Of a stretch of 64,000 nt of DNA, positions 8,390-16,436 are shown piece after piece (position 1 is the stretch's first letter; each line of letters opens with the position of its first letter). The notes beneath the pieces are model-generated. The model was not told where the DNA came from and ran no database searches. It was given only the letters and a program-made list of their open reading frames with translations. The position numbers were made by a program, and so were the translations under genes. Origin of the DNA: Halomonas piscis (lineage in GTDB: Bacteria; Pseudomonadota; Gammaproteobacteria; Pseudomonadales; Halomonadaceae); NCBI RefSeq assembly GCF_031886125.1, contig NZ_CP119391.1:434001-498000 (forward strand). Direction: 5' to 3'.

Positions 8390-8758
8390 ATGAGTCGGTT
8401 GAAGTTACGCGATGATCAGTGGGAGCGAATCGAGCACCTGCTCCCCGGCAAAGCCTCAGACTGTGGGGTAACTGCCAAGGACAATCGCCTGTTCGTGGAA
8501 GCCGTGCTCTGGATCGCTCGGACCGGCGCCCCGTGGCGTGATCTTCCCGAATCTTTTGGGCGCTGGCACACCGTCTACATGCGGTATAACCGTTGGTCAC
8601 GAAAAGGCGTTTGGCAGCGTATTTTTGACACAGTAGCCGACGATCCCGATCTAGAGCAGCTGATGATCGACGGTAGCATCGTCAGGGTGCACCAGCATGG
8701 AGCGTCAAAAAAAACACGCAAGACGTCGAAGCCATGGGCAAATCTCGAGGCGGATTGA
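8390..8758 (+). CDS. IS5/IS427 transposase, OrfA (N-terminal half)
   Basis: These 122 residues hold the DUF4096-type N-terminal domain (LRDDQWERIEHLLPG, GAPWRDLPESFGRW) and the first catalytic aspartate (LMIDGS, Asp94). An eight-A run (8707-8714) lies just after the HQHGASKK region. A -1 slip there joins this frame to OrfB, as in other IS427-group elements. Without the slip the product ends after WANLEAD and lacks the rest of the DDE site. Confidence 0.9.
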   Translation: MSRLKLRDDQWERIEHLLPGKASDCGVTAKDNRLFVEAVLWIARTGAPWRDLPESFGRWHTVYMRYNRWSRKGVWQRIFDTVADDPDLEQLMIDGSIVRVHQHGASKKTRKTSKPWANLEAD

Positions 8759-9141
8759 GCACCAAAATTCATGCCGCAGTCGATGCGTTAGGTAACCCAG
8801 TACGATTGGTTCTCACACCGGGCCAGGCGTCGGAGTATGGTGCTGCTCCCGCTCTACTGGAAGGTTTTTCCCCGCAAGCGGTGCTGGGCGACAAGGGGTA
8901 TGACTCCACTGCTCTGCGGGACATGATTCAGGCCGCAGGTGCCGAGCCGGTGATTCCTCCGAAAAAGAATCGTTTGGCGCGCATTGAAGTAGACTGGCAC
9001 TGTTACCAAGATCGCAATCTGGTGGAGAGGTTCTTTCAGAAAATCAAGAAGTTCCGGCGGTTATCTACACGCTATGAGCGACTGGCAAGAAACTACCAGT
9101 CACTCCTCTGCCTCGTGTCAGCCGCCATATGGCTGGCCTAA
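8734..9141 (+). CDS. IS5/IS427 transposase, OrfB (DDE catalytic half)
   Basis: This is the open frame at -1 relative to OrfA; the functional reading starts at the A-run near 8714, and the ATG at 8734 is internal. It supplies GGLSTKIHAAVDALGNP, the second Asp (LGDKGYDS, Asp53 of this half) and the Glu (NLVERFFQKIKKFRR, Glu98). The fused protein would read HQHGASKKNTQDVEAMGKS across the slip, matching the family pattern. All three DDE residues are intact, so the element is likely still active. Confidence 0.88.
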   Translation: MGKSRGGLSTKIHAAVDALGNPVRLVLTPGQASEYGAAPALLEGFSPQAVLGDKGYDSTALRDMIQAAGAEPVIPPKKNRLARIEVDWHCYQDRNLVERFFQKIKKFRRLSTRYERLARNYQSLLCLVSAAIWLA

Positions 9142-9154
9142 TTGTTAACGCCCC

Positions 9155-10372
9155 CTAGTCCTGCATGCGCTCAAACACCAGGCAGGCGTTGGTGCCGCCA
9201 AAGCCGAAGCTGTTGGTGAGCACGCGCTCAAGCTTCACGCCGTCCCGGCGCTCGGTGACGATGTCGAAGCCCTCGGCCTGCTCGTCAAGGTCGTCGATGT
9301 TGGCCGAGGCAGCGACGAATTCGTGCTCCATCATCAGCAGCGAGTAGATAGCTTCCTGCACGCCGGTGGCGCCCAGGGAATGGCCGGTCAGCGACTTGGT
9401 CGAGCTCATCGCCGGGGTGGTGTCGCCAAACACCTCGCGCACGGCCTTCAGCTCGGACACGTCGCCCACCGGCGTGGAAGTACCGTGGGTGTTGATGTAG
9501 TCGATACCGCCGTTGACCGTGGCCAGCGCCTGGCGCATGCAGCGCGTGGCGCCCTCGCCGGAAGGGGCGACCATGTCGACGCCGTCCGAGGTGGCGCCGT
9601 AGCCCACCAGTTCGCCGTAGATTTTGGCGCCCCGGGCGTGGGCGTGCTCCAGCTCTTCGAGCACCAGCATGCCGCCGCCGCCGGCGATGACGAAGCCGTC
9701 CCGGGCCTTGTCGTAGGCGCGCGAGGCTTTTTCCGGGGCGTCGTTGTAGCGGGTGGAAAGCGCGCCCATGGCGTCGAACAGGCAGGATAGCGTCCAGTGC
9801 TCTTCCTCGCCGCCGCCGGCAAAGACCACGTCCTGTTTGCCCAGCTGGATCTGCTCCATGGCGTTGCCGATGCAGTGCGCCGAGGTCGCGCAGGCCGACG
9901 AAATCGAGTAGTTGACGCCCTTGATTTCAAACGGCGTCGCCAGACAGGCCGACACCGTGCTGCCCATGGTGCGAGTGACGCGGTAAGGGCCTACGCGCCG
10001 CAGGCCGCGCTCGCGCAGCACGTCGGCGGCTTCCACCTGGTTGGAGCTCGACGCTCCGCCGGAACCGGCGATCAGCCCGGTGCGCTCGCTGGATACCTGT
10101 TCGGGAGCGAGGCCCGAGTCCTCGATGGCCTGGGCCATGGAGACGTAGGCGTAGGCCGCCGCGTCGCCCATGAAGCGGCGCAGCTTGCGGTCAATAAGCG
10201 CTTCCAGGTCGATATCGACGCTGCCGGCGACATGGCTGCGGAAGCCCAGATCGGCGTAGTCCTGCTTGAAGTTGATGCCGCTGCGTCCGCTTTTCAGCGC
10301 GTCCAACACCTGTTGCTGATCGTTGCCCAGGCACGACACGATGCCCAGGCCGGTGACTACCACTCGTCGCAT
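9155..10372 (-). CDS. fabB: Beta-ketoacyl-ACP synthase I
   Basis: The 405-residue condensing enzyme elongates saturated and unsaturated acyl chains in type II fatty acid synthesis. The Cys-His-His triad is visible: Cys161 (SSACATSAH), His296 (NTHGTSTP) and His331 (LTGHSLGA), with the C-terminal [11 protein letters not shown] glycine turn. It lies 12 nt after fabA in transcription order, giving the classic fabA-fabB pair for anaerobic unsaturated fatty acid synthesis. Its TAG stop is formed by the CTAG target site of the adjacent insertion sequence. Confidence 0.97.
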   Translation of the reverse strand: MRRVVVTGLGIVSCLGNDQQQVLDALKSGRSGINFKQDYADLGFRSHVAGSVDIDLEALIDRKLRRFMGDAAAYAYVSMAQAIEDSGLAPEQVSSERTGLIAGSGGASSSNQVEAADVLRERGLRRVGPYRVTRTMGSTVSACLATPFEIKGVNYSISSACATSAHCIGNAMEQIQLGKQDVVFAGGGEEEHWTLSCLFDAMGALSTRYNDAPEKASRAYDKARDGFVIAGGGGMLVLEELEHAHARGAKIYGELVGYGATSDGVDMVAPSGEGATRCMRQALATVNGGIDYINTHGTSTPVGDVSELKAVREVFGDTTPAMSSTKSLTGHSLGATGVQEAIYSLLMMEHEFVAASANIDDLDEQAEGFDIVTERRDGVKLERVLTNSFGFGGTNACLVFERMQD

Positions 10373-10384
10373 GGGAGCCTCCTG

Positions 10385-10900
10385 TTAAAAGTTCGCGGTG
10401 GAGGTGAATAGGCCAACGCGCAAGTCATTAGCCTGGTAAATATCGCGTCCGTCGACGGCCACGGTGCCGTCGGCCATGCCCAGAATCAGGCGCCGCGTAA
10501 TCACACGCTTGATGTTGATGCGATAGGTGACCTTTTGCGCGTCGGGCAAAATCTGACCGGAGAATTTGACTTCGCCGCAGCCCAGTGCCCGCCCGCGACC
10601 GGGGTGGCCAAGCCAGCCAAGATAAAAGCCGACCAGCTGCCACATGGCGTCCAGCCCCAGGCAGCCGGGCATCACCGGGTCGCCGGGGAAGTGGCAGTCA
10701 AAAAACCACAGGTCGGGACTGATATCCAGCTCGGCAATCAGCTCGCCCTTGTCGTGTTCGCCGCCGATCTCGCTGATGTGCGTAATGCGGTTGAGCATGA
10801 GCATATTGGGCGCCGGGAGTTGGGCGTTGCCCGGGCCGAACAGCTCGCCGCGCGAGCAGGCAAGCAGTTCGTCGCGATCAAAAGAGTGTTGCTTGGTCAC
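10385..10900 (-). CDS. fabA: 3-hydroxyacyl-ACP dehydratase/isomerase
   Basis: This hot-dog-fold enzyme has 171 residues, the standard length. The active-site pair is visible as His70 ([15 protein letters not shown]) and Asp84 ([12 protein letters not shown]). It dehydrates beta-hydroxydecanoyl-ACP and isomerises trans-2 to cis-3-decenoyl-ACP, the branch point for unsaturated lipids. First gene of the fabA-fabB operon; the 158-nt upstream gap should hold its promoter, but no clear FabR/FadR-type site could be called. Confidence 0.97.
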   Translation of the reverse strand: MTKQHSFDRDELLACSRGELFGPGNAQLPAPNMLMLNRITHISEIGGEHDKGELIAELDISPDLWFFDCHFPGDPVMPGCLGLDAMWQLVGFYLGWLGHPGRGRALGCGEVKFSGQILPDAQKVTYRINIKRVITRRLILGMADGTVAVDGRDIYQANDLRVGLFTSTANF

Positions 10901-11058
10901 TGAATTGTTCCGAGTGTCGAAATGATCAAGGGCCGCGTGCGGCTACCCGTGCCGAGGCGAGGTACCGGGGAGCGACCCGCAAGGCCCGCCTAGTTTACTT
11001 CCCGAAACCGCTGAATGCACGCGCGTTGCTGTTCAAAGGCGTACACGAGGGGGCGGCT

Positions 11059-11580
11059 TCAGGGCCGCTGCCGCGCCAGCAGAGCGCAGACAAGCCCCCA
11101 GGCCAGCGCCTCGGCGGGCACAAGCCAGGGGGCCAGCGTTACCCGGGCCAGCACGCTGCCGCCGTAGTAGGAAAGGGCGGCGCCCGCGGCGCCGCAGCAC
11201 GTGGCCAGCCATGGATATGGCCATAGCCAGCTCAGTGAATGGCGCACCAGGGTGGCAAACAGCGGCCACAGCATCCATAGCCACAGCGGCAGCGGCCAGG
11301 CGTCGGGCATCGTGCCGTGGGCTCCGGGGCGGTGAAAGGTAAAGCCGCCGGCAAGCGTCAGGCCGCCGTCAATGAAAAGTCCCGCCAGGGCAAAGCCGAC
11401 CACCAGCCGCCACTCCCCGGGGCCGGCCGTTCGCCACAGGTGCCAGCCAATCAGCGCCGGGCCTGCCACCAGGGCGACGCTAGAGCCGCCCAGCACGCAG
11501 ACCAGCCAGCCGGCCTCGAAAGCCATGGCGTTGACGATCAGCCGGCGCGCCCGGGGCGTGAACGGCAAGGGTAGCGTCAC
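11059..11580 (-). CDS. DUF2878 membrane protein
   Basis: The protein has 173 residues with about four to five hydrophobic helices (VCVLGGSSVALVAGPALIGW, VVGFALAGLFIDGGLT, PLPLWLWMLWPLFATLV and others). It matches the DUF2878 family commonly found at the end of cfa/DUF1365/FAD-oxidoreductase clusters. The start is GTG at 11580, overlapping the cfa-like stop by 4 nt (GTGA). An internal ATG 18 codons later (MAFEAGW) is an alternative start. Last gene of the lipid-modifying operon; function unknown. Confidence 0.75.
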   Translation of the reverse strand: MTLPLPFTPRARRLIVNAMAFEAGWLVCVLGGSSVALVAGPALIGWHLWRTAGPGEWRLVVGFALAGLFIDGGLTLAGGFTFHRPGAHGTMPDAWPLPLWLWMLWPLFATLVRHSLSWLWPYPWLATCCGAAGAALSYYGGSVLARVTLAPWLVPAEALAWGLVCALLARQRP

Positions 11581-12845
11581 GGCGCGCCGACGAGCGGCGC
11601 CGGTCGCGCCCCGGGCCTTGTCAGCAGCAGCTGGCAGGTGCCGATGGTGCGCTCGAGAAAGCCACCCTCGCAGTAGCAGAGATAGTAGCGCCACATGCGA
11701 ATAAAGCGCTCGTCGTAGCCCAGCCGGCGCACCTGATCGAGGCTCGCCTCGAAGCGGTGGCGCCATTCGCGCAGGGTGCGCGCGTAGTGCGGGCCGATTT
11801 CGTCGAGATCGAGCACGTTGAGCGAGGTTTTCCGCGCCAGACTCGACACGATCGCCTGGTGGGAGGGTAGAAACCCGCCGGGAAAAATATAGCGCTTGAT
11901 GAAATCCATTTCGCGCTTGGCGGCGTCAAAGCGCTGATCGCGGATGGTAATCGCCTGCAGCATGGCCTGGCCGTCGGCGGCGAGCAGGGCGTCGACTTTG
12001 GCTAGGTAGGTATCCAGATACTGATGGCCCACGGCCTCGATCATCTCCACCGAGACGATCCGGTCGTAGGTGCCGGTGAGGTCCCGATAGTCTTCCTTGA
12101 GCAGCGTGATGCGCTCGCCCAGGCCCTCTTCCTCGATGCGCTTGGCAGTGTGGGCGTACTGCTCTCCGGAAATCGTGGTGGTTGTCACCCGGCAACCCCG
12201 GGTTTGGGCGGCGTGAATGGCAAGCCCGCCCCAGCCGGTGCCGATTTCCAACAGGTGATGCTCGGGCCCCACGCCGAGCTTGTCGAGCATCCGGTCGAGC
12301 TTGTGGGTCGAGGCCTCTTCCAGGCTGGCCGCCGGATGCGGAAACACCGCGCTTGAGTACATTCGGTGGCGGCGGTCGAGAAACAGCGCAAACAGGTCGT
12401 TGCCGATATCGTAGTGGGCGGCCGCGTTGCGCCGGGAGCCCCGGGCCGAGTTGCGCTGCAGCCCGTAGGCGGCGGTGAGCAGCCAGCGGGCGAGCCGGGC
12501 GCTGCCGTTTTCCACGCGCGCGTTGACCGCATCGAGGTTCAGCGCGAAAAGCCGCACCAGCGCCACCAGGTCGTCGGTGTCCCAGTCGCCGTCCATGTAG
12601 GCTTCGCCCGCGCCCACGGTGCCGCCCAGCGCCATGCGCTGCCAGGCGCGGGGGTGGCGGATGACCACCGTGGCCGCCAGCGAGCCGCCCTGGCCCAGCT
12701 GCCGGCGGTCGCCGCTCTCCACAAGCGTGATGGTGCCGCCGGTAAAACGATCAAGCTGGGCGAGCAGGCGCGGCCTGAGCCAGCGTGCAAGGCGTGGGCG
12801 CGGGGAAGCCTGGCAGGGGGCAGGACAGGAGTTGGCACTCGTCAT
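11577..12845 (-). CDS. Cyclopropane-fatty-acid-synthase family SAM methyltransferase
   Basis: The protein has 422 residues. An N-terminal lipid-binding domain (residues about 20-130) is followed by the SAM-binding Rossmann domain with AHYDIGNDLFALFLD, LLEIGTGWGGLAIHAA and VEMIEAVGHQY, and a C-terminal helical part (FIRMWRYYLCYCEGGF). It would methylate double bonds of membrane phospholipid acyl chains. In this cluster type the enzyme is a paralogue of housekeeping Cfa and may take part in oxidative-stress lipid changes such as cyclopropane or furan fatty acids. It overlaps both neighbours by 4 nt. Confidence 0.88.
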   Translation of the reverse strand: MTSANSCPAPCQASPRPRLARWLRPRLLAQLDRFTGGTITLVESGDRRQLGQGGSLAATVVIRHPRAWQRMALGGTVGAGEAYMDGDWDTDDLVALVRLFALNLDAVNARVENGSARLARWLLTAAYGLQRNSARGSRRNAAAHYDIGNDLFALFLDRRHRMYSSAVFPHPAASLEEASTHKLDRMLDKLGVGPEHHLLEIGTGWGGLAIHAAQTRGCRVTTTTISGEQYAHTAKRIEEEGLGERITLLKEDYRDLTGTYDRIVSVEMIEAVGHQYLDTYLAKVDALLAADGQAMLQAITIRDQRFDAAKREMDFIKRYIFPGGFLPSHQAIVSSLARKTSLNVLDLDEIGPHYARTLREWRHRFEASLDQVRRLGYDERFIRMWRYYLCYCEGGFLERTIGTCQLLLTRPGARPAPLVGAP

Positions 12846-13666
12846 GGCGGTGTCTCCCGGTGGCTGTCTGGATGGTCATAAACGGGCATTTTCTTGCGCC
12901 ACAGCTTGAACGCCTGAAGGAAAATACCGGCGAGCGTCTTCAGGCTCATCCCCGGCTGGCGGGCCAGCGTAGCGACAAGCGCGTCCCGGGTGGCCGGCGT
13001 GCCGTCAAGCGTCAGGGTGGCGTCGAAGTGGCAGCGCTCGCCGCCGTTCTCGCCGTCGGCGGCGCGGTTTTCCATGTGCATCAGCAAACGCTCGCCCGGG
13101 GTGTTGAAGCGCCAGCGGTAGGTCATGGCCATGGGGTTGAACGGCGAGACGTGCATGGCCTTGGCAAAGTGCGCGGCGTGGCTGTGGCGGCTGCCGTCCA
13201 CCTCGGCGACGTAGCAGACGCGCTCTCGCCAGGGCATGTTGGTCACCTCGCCAAGAATCGCTGCCGGCCGATCGTCGCGGTCGAAGGCGTAGTAGAAGGT
13301 AACGGGGTTGAACACCGTGCCCAGCACACGCAGCTGGGTCAGCATGCAGATGCGCCCGTCCGGGGCGTGGCCCAGCGTTGCGGTCAGGCGCCTTCGCACG
13401 GCGTCGGCAAGCGGCATATCCACAGGCCCCAGATAGTCTTCGCGGCGGAAGCGTGCCGGCGCCGGGCGCCGAGCGCTGAAGCCCGGCACGCCGTCGAAAA
13501 GTCCCGGGAGTTCGTCAAGGTCCAGCCACAGCATCCACACCCGGTAGCTGAACTCGTGCGCTTTGGGCACAAAGCGCCGGTGGCGCAGCGTGCCCCGATA
13601 CACCCGCGAACGTACGGGCAAAGCCGACGGCGCAGCGATGTGGCTGCTTTCAGGGTGCCGGCTCAT
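12842..13666 (-). CDS. DUF1365 protein
   Basis: The protein has 274 residues. Family signatures are RVYRGTLRHRRFVPKAHEFSYRVWMLWLDL shortly after the N-terminus, LTQLRVLGTVFNPVTFYYAFD, and FAKAMHVSPFNPM. The ATG at 13664-13666 overlaps the stop of the FAD enzyme (ATGA); the much longer upstream in-frame extension is a shadow of that gene. DUF1365 proteins travel almost always with the FAD amine-oxidase-like and Cfa-like proteins seen here. Biochemical role unknown; it probably acts on or chaperones the same lipid substrate. Confidence 0.85.
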   Translation of the reverse strand: MSRHPESSHIAAPSALPVRSRVYRGTLRHRRFVPKAHEFSYRVWMLWLDLDELPGLFDGVPGFSARRPAPARFRREDYLGPVDMPLADAVRRRLTATLGHAPDGRICMLTQLRVLGTVFNPVTFYYAFDRDDRPAAILGEVTNMPWRERVCYVAEVDGSRHSHAAHFAKAMHVSPFNPMAMTYRWRFNTPGERLLMHMENRAADGENGGERCHFDATLTLDGTPATRDALVATLARQPGMSLKTLAGIFLQAFKLWRKKMPVYDHPDSHRETPP

Positions 13667-15024
13667 CCCATATCTCCCGGCCCGGCGTCGGGCAGCAAGT
13701 GATGGGCGGGTATCGCCGTGGGCGGCGCCGGCGGCGCGGCAGGCTCGTCGCAGCCGAGCTTTCGCGCCACGCGCAGCGCGCTCCACACGCCGTCCTCGTG
13801 AAAGCCGTTGCGCCAGTAGGCGCCGCAAAAATGGGTACGGCCGTGGCTGGTCCGGGCGCCACAGATCTCGTCGTGGCGGGCCTGGGCAGCCTGGCCGTCC
13901 AGGGTGAAGCGCGGATGGGCGTAGGTGAAGCGGCCAAGGACTGTGGTCGGGTCGATGCTTTGGCTGTCGTTGAGCGTGACGCAGAAGGTGGTGTCGGCGT
14001 GAAGGCGCTGGAGGATGTTCATGTTGTAGGTCACCGATACCGCATCGCCGGCGTCGCGCCGGTCCAGCCGATAGTTCCAGCTGGCCCAGGCCCGGCGGCG
14101 GCGGGGCAAAAGCCGGGTGTCGGTGTGCAGCACCACCTCGTTGTCCTGATAGGGCATGGCCCCGAGCACCTCGCGCTCGGCGGCGGTGGCATCGGCGCCG
14201 AGAATAGCGAGCGTCTGGTCGGCGTGGCACCCAAATACCACCCGGTCAAAACGCTCGCGCCCGCCGTGAGTCTCAAGCTCCACGCCGGTGGCGTCCCGGG
14301 TGACGGCGGCCACCGGTGCGTTAAGGCGGATGCGCTCGGCGTAGGGCGCGGTGAGCGCGGGAATATACGCCCGGGAGCCCCCCGCCACGGTGTACCACTG
14401 GGGCCGGTTGACGAGGTTCAACAGCCCGTGGTTGCGGAAAAAACGTACGAAAAACGCCAGCGGAAAGCCGCGCAGATCGTCAAGGCTTGCCGACCAGATG
14501 GCCGCGCCCATGGGCAGCAGGTAGCGGCGCTGAAACGCCTCGCCGTAGCCCTGGCGGTCCAGGTAGTCACCCAGCGTCATGCCATCCGCCAGCCGGCCGG
14601 CCTGAAGGTCCCGCGTCGCCCGGCGGTTGAAGCGCACGATGTCGGCCAAGAGCCGGTAGAAGCCCGGCGAGACCAGGTTGCGCCGCTGGGCAAACAGCGA
14701 GCCCGGGGTATGGCCGTTGTACTCGAAGTCGCGCTCGGTTTCGTGCACCGAAAAGCTCATCTCGGTGGGCTGGGTGGCCACGCCCAGCGTCTCCAGCAGA
14801 CGGGTGAAGTGCGGGTAGGTCCAGTCGTTGAAGACGATAAAGCCGGTGTCCACGGCGTGGCGCTCGCCACCGGCGGTGACGTCTACCGTGGCGGTATGCC
14901 CGCCAAGGCGCGGGGCGGCTTCGAACAGCGTGACCTCGTGGCGGGCGGACAGGTAAAAGGCCTCCGCCATGCCGCTGATGCCGCCGCCGATCACGGCGAT
15001 GCGCTGGCTGCCGGGAACGCTCAT
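13663..15024 (-). CDS. FAD-dependent amine-oxidase-like oxidoreductase
   Basis: The protein has 453 residues. The N-terminal dinucleotide motif is IAVIGGGISGMAEAFYLS, followed by LFEAAPRLGGHTATV and DTGFIVFND. A C-terminal FAD-contact segment is GRTHFCGAYWRNGFHEDGVWSAL. It belongs to the squalene/phytoene-desaturase-like group that sits beside DUF1365 and Cfa-type genes, so a lipid-oxidising or desaturating step is plausible. It overlaps the SDR gene upstream and the DUF1365 gene downstream by 4 nt each. Confidence 0.88.
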   Translation of the reverse strand: MSVPGSQRIAVIGGGISGMAEAFYLSARHEVTLFEAAPRLGGHTATVDVTAGGERHAVDTGFIVFNDWTYPHFTRLLETLGVATQPTEMSFSVHETERDFEYNGHTPGSLFAQRRNLVSPGFYRLLADIVRFNRRATRDLQAGRLADGMTLGDYLDRQGYGEAFQRRYLLPMGAAIWSASLDDLRGFPLAFFVRFFRNHGLLNLVNRPQWYTVAGGSRAYIPALTAPYAERIRLNAPVAAVTRDATGVELETHGGRERFDRVVFGCHADQTLAILGADATAAEREVLGAMPYQDNEVVLHTDTRLLPRRRRAWASWNYRLDRRDAGDAVSVTYNMNILQRLHADTTFCVTLNDSQSIDPTTVLGRFTYAHPRFTLDGQAAQARHDEICGARTSHGRTHFCGAYWRNGFHEDGVWSALRVARKLGCDEPAAPPAPPTAIPAHHLLPDAGPGDMG

Positions 15025-15812
15025 GCGGCGTCCTCTTGCTGGGGGTCGCGCACCAGGCGCCGGCCCACGGCAAAGCGCAGCGCCGGGGGCAGAATGCCCA
15101 GCAGCTTGACGATCAAGGTAAAGCGCTTGGGGAAGTGGATGTCCTTGCGGCCGTGATAAAGCCCCTTGAGGATGGCGTCCGCCGCCTGGTCGACGCTGAC
15201 CTGCATGGGCATGGGGAAGTCGTTTTGCGCGGTGAGCGGAGTGTCGACAAAGCCCGGATGGATAACGCTGACGCCGATCGTCTCCGGGGAAAGGTCCAGC
15301 CGCAGGGCTTCCATGAAGTAGCTTACCGCCGCCTTGGATGCGCCGTAGGCCTCGGCCCGGGGCAGCGCCATATAGGCCGAGGCGCTCGAAGTCACCGCCA
15401 GCCGTGCGGGTCGGCCTTCGCGGCGCGCAGCGCGCAACAGCGGCAGTGCAGCCTCCACGCAGTACAGGGTGCCGTTAAGATTGGGGGTAAGCACCCGCTC
15501 GACCAGCGCCACGTCGAACGCCCGGACGTCAAGATACTCGCAGGTGCCGGCGTTGAACAGCGCCAGGTCGAGTCCGCCCAGTTCGGCTTCGATACGTTTC
15601 CCGGCGGCCTGGACGGCGTCGCGGTCGCTGATGTCCAGCGGCAGAACAGCAGCGTTGTCAAAGCCCTTGCACAGGGCAGCCAGTTTGTCCTGGCGGCGGG
15701 CGCTGAGCACCACGCGATGGCCTTCCGCCATCAGCCGCTGGGCCAGCGCCTTGCCGATGCCCGACGTCGCGCCGGTCAGCCAGATGCGTTGGGGAGTGTT
15801 CCAGGTGCCCAT
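15021..15812 (-). CDS. Short-chain dehydrogenase/reductase
   Basis: The protein has 263 residues. It shows the classical SDR motifs TGATSGIGKA (NAD(P)-binding), FNAGTCEY (the NAG element), SSASAYMALPRAEAYGASK (catalytic Ser, Tyr and Lys) and HPGFVDTPLT. The ATG at 15810-15812 is preceded by AAAGGAG; longer upstream frame is not used. The C-terminus has a hydrophobic stretch (FTLIVKLLGILPPALRFAVG) that could associate with membranes. Located in the lipid-modifying operon between the NTF2-like and FAD genes. Confidence 0.9.
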   Translation of the reverse strand: MGTWNTPQRIWLTGATSGIGKALAQRLMAEGHRVVLSARRQDKLAALCKGFDNAAVLPLDISDRDAVQAAGKRIEAELGGLDLALFNAGTCEYLDVRAFDVALVERVLTPNLNGTLYCVEAALPLLRAARREGRPARLAVTSSASAYMALPRAEAYGASKAAVSYFMEALRLDLSPETIGVSVIHPGFVDTPLTAQNDFPMPMQVSVDQAADAILKGLYHGRKDIHFPKRFTLIVKLLGILPPALRFAVGRRLVRDPQQEDAA

Positions 15813-15837
15813 GTGTCGCTCCTTTGCTGTTTGTCGG

Positions 15838-16272
15838 CTAGCGGCTCGCCCGACGCTTGAGCCAGCGAACGGCGCGGCCCAGTAGCGGTACGTGCTCGTA
15901 CAGCATGGCGCCGGCGTCGAAGTAGTCACGGTGGCGCCTGACCCGGCCGTCCTCGGCAAACTCGAGCCGGGTACAGCCCTCGACGCTGATTCTGTGTCCG
16001 CCGTTAAGCCGCGGGTGGGCAAAGTGCATGGTCCAGGTCACAAAGGCCGTGTCGCCGTCCTGCTGGGTATCGTGATAGTCAAAGCGGCAGTCGCGAACGT
16101 TTTCGTACATGCCGGCAAAGTAGGCCTCAAGCGCCTGGATGCCCTCGATGCGATGCAGCGGATCGGTGAACACCACGTCTTGAGTATATACATCGTACAG
16201 GCTTTTTGTACAATCTTTGTCAAGATTATTGAAGAAGGCGCAGAACGCCTCCAGCGTCGCGTCGTGGGGCAT
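15838..16272 (-). CDS. NTF2/SnoaL-like protein
   Basis: The protein has 144 residues with a single cone-shaped NTF2-like fold: LEAFCAFFNNLDKD, DVVFTDPLHRIEGIQALEAYFAGMY, then beta strands ending HRDYFDAGAMLYEHVPLLG. The ATG at 16270-16272 follows ACGGAG. Such proteins often accompany SDR/FAD/DUF1365/Cfa clusters. Codons about 14-28 are unusually AT-rich for this genome and contain TGTAC elements like those near the regulator promoter (see 16184-16213). A repeat-laden 164-nt gap separates it from photolyase, so it may also have its own promoter. Confidence 0.82.
   Translation of the reverse strand: MPHDATLEAFCAFFNNLDKDCTKSLYDVYTQDVVFTDPLHRIEGIQALEAYFAGMYENVRDCRFDYHDTQQDGDTAFVTWTMHFAHPRLNGGHRISVEGCTRLEFAEDGRVRRHRDYFDAGAMLYEHVPLLGRAVRWLKRRASR
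16184..16213 (-). promoter_or_regulatory. Operator-like TGTAC cluster inside the NTF2-like gene
   Basis: On the minus strand three related elements occur in 30 nt: TTGTACAA (16206-16213), CTGTACG (16194-16200) and GTATATAC (16184-16191). TTGTAC followed 17 nt later by TATATA also looks like a weak promoter. The same TTGTACAA appears at 18879-18886 in the regulator promoter. This is pattern-based; the site lies in codons, so protein constraint could explain part of it. Confidence 0.3.
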
Positions 16273-16312
16273 GGATGTCTCCGTATGGACAAGGCAGGCG
16301 TGTTGAGATAAG

Positions 16313-16401
16313 GCGTCATCGCGCGGAGCGAAGCGACGCGGCGATCTCCTTGTGTGCCGCATGCATAGCGCTGAGATTGCTTCGCTGCGCTCGCAATGAT
16401 C
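16313..16401. repeat. Inverted intergenic repeat (REP-like)
   Basis: Two related arms face each other. 16313-16348 contains GGAGCGAAGCGACGCGGCGA and ends in ATCTC. 16372-16401 reads as the reverse complement of ATCATTGCGAGCGCAGCGAA continuing to AATCTCA. This matches the widespread CATTGCGAG...AGCGAAGCAATCTC repeat seen in many proteobacterial spacers. It lies between photolyase and the NTF2-like gene and could form a large hairpin that trims read-through of the operon. Confidence 0.7.
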
Positions 16402-16436
16402 CGGATACCCACAGGCCGCAGGCCTGCCCGCGTGGG

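Larger units (their letters stand above)
8328..9154 (+). mobile_element. IS5 family (IS427 group) insertion sequence
   Basis: The element is about 827 bp. The terminal inverted repeats match at 12 of 14 positions (GGTGTGTTAACAAT on the left, and GGGGCGTTAACAAT read inward from the right). Both ends are flanked by CTAG (8324-8327 and 9155-9158), the preferred YTAR-type target of this group, so CTAG appears duplicated on insertion. It encodes a two-frame transposase. It sits between the PlsC-like terminator and fabB, and its right CTAG contains the fabB stop codon. Confidence 0.9.

Noticed and set aside
8390..8758. Transposase inactivated by frameshift
   Set aside because: The frame change coincides with an A8 slip site and family-typical two-frame organisation, so it is likely programmed.
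12366..12881. Plus-strand frames opposite the Cfa-type gene
   Set aside because: Shadows of a gene with clear SAM-methyltransferase motifs.
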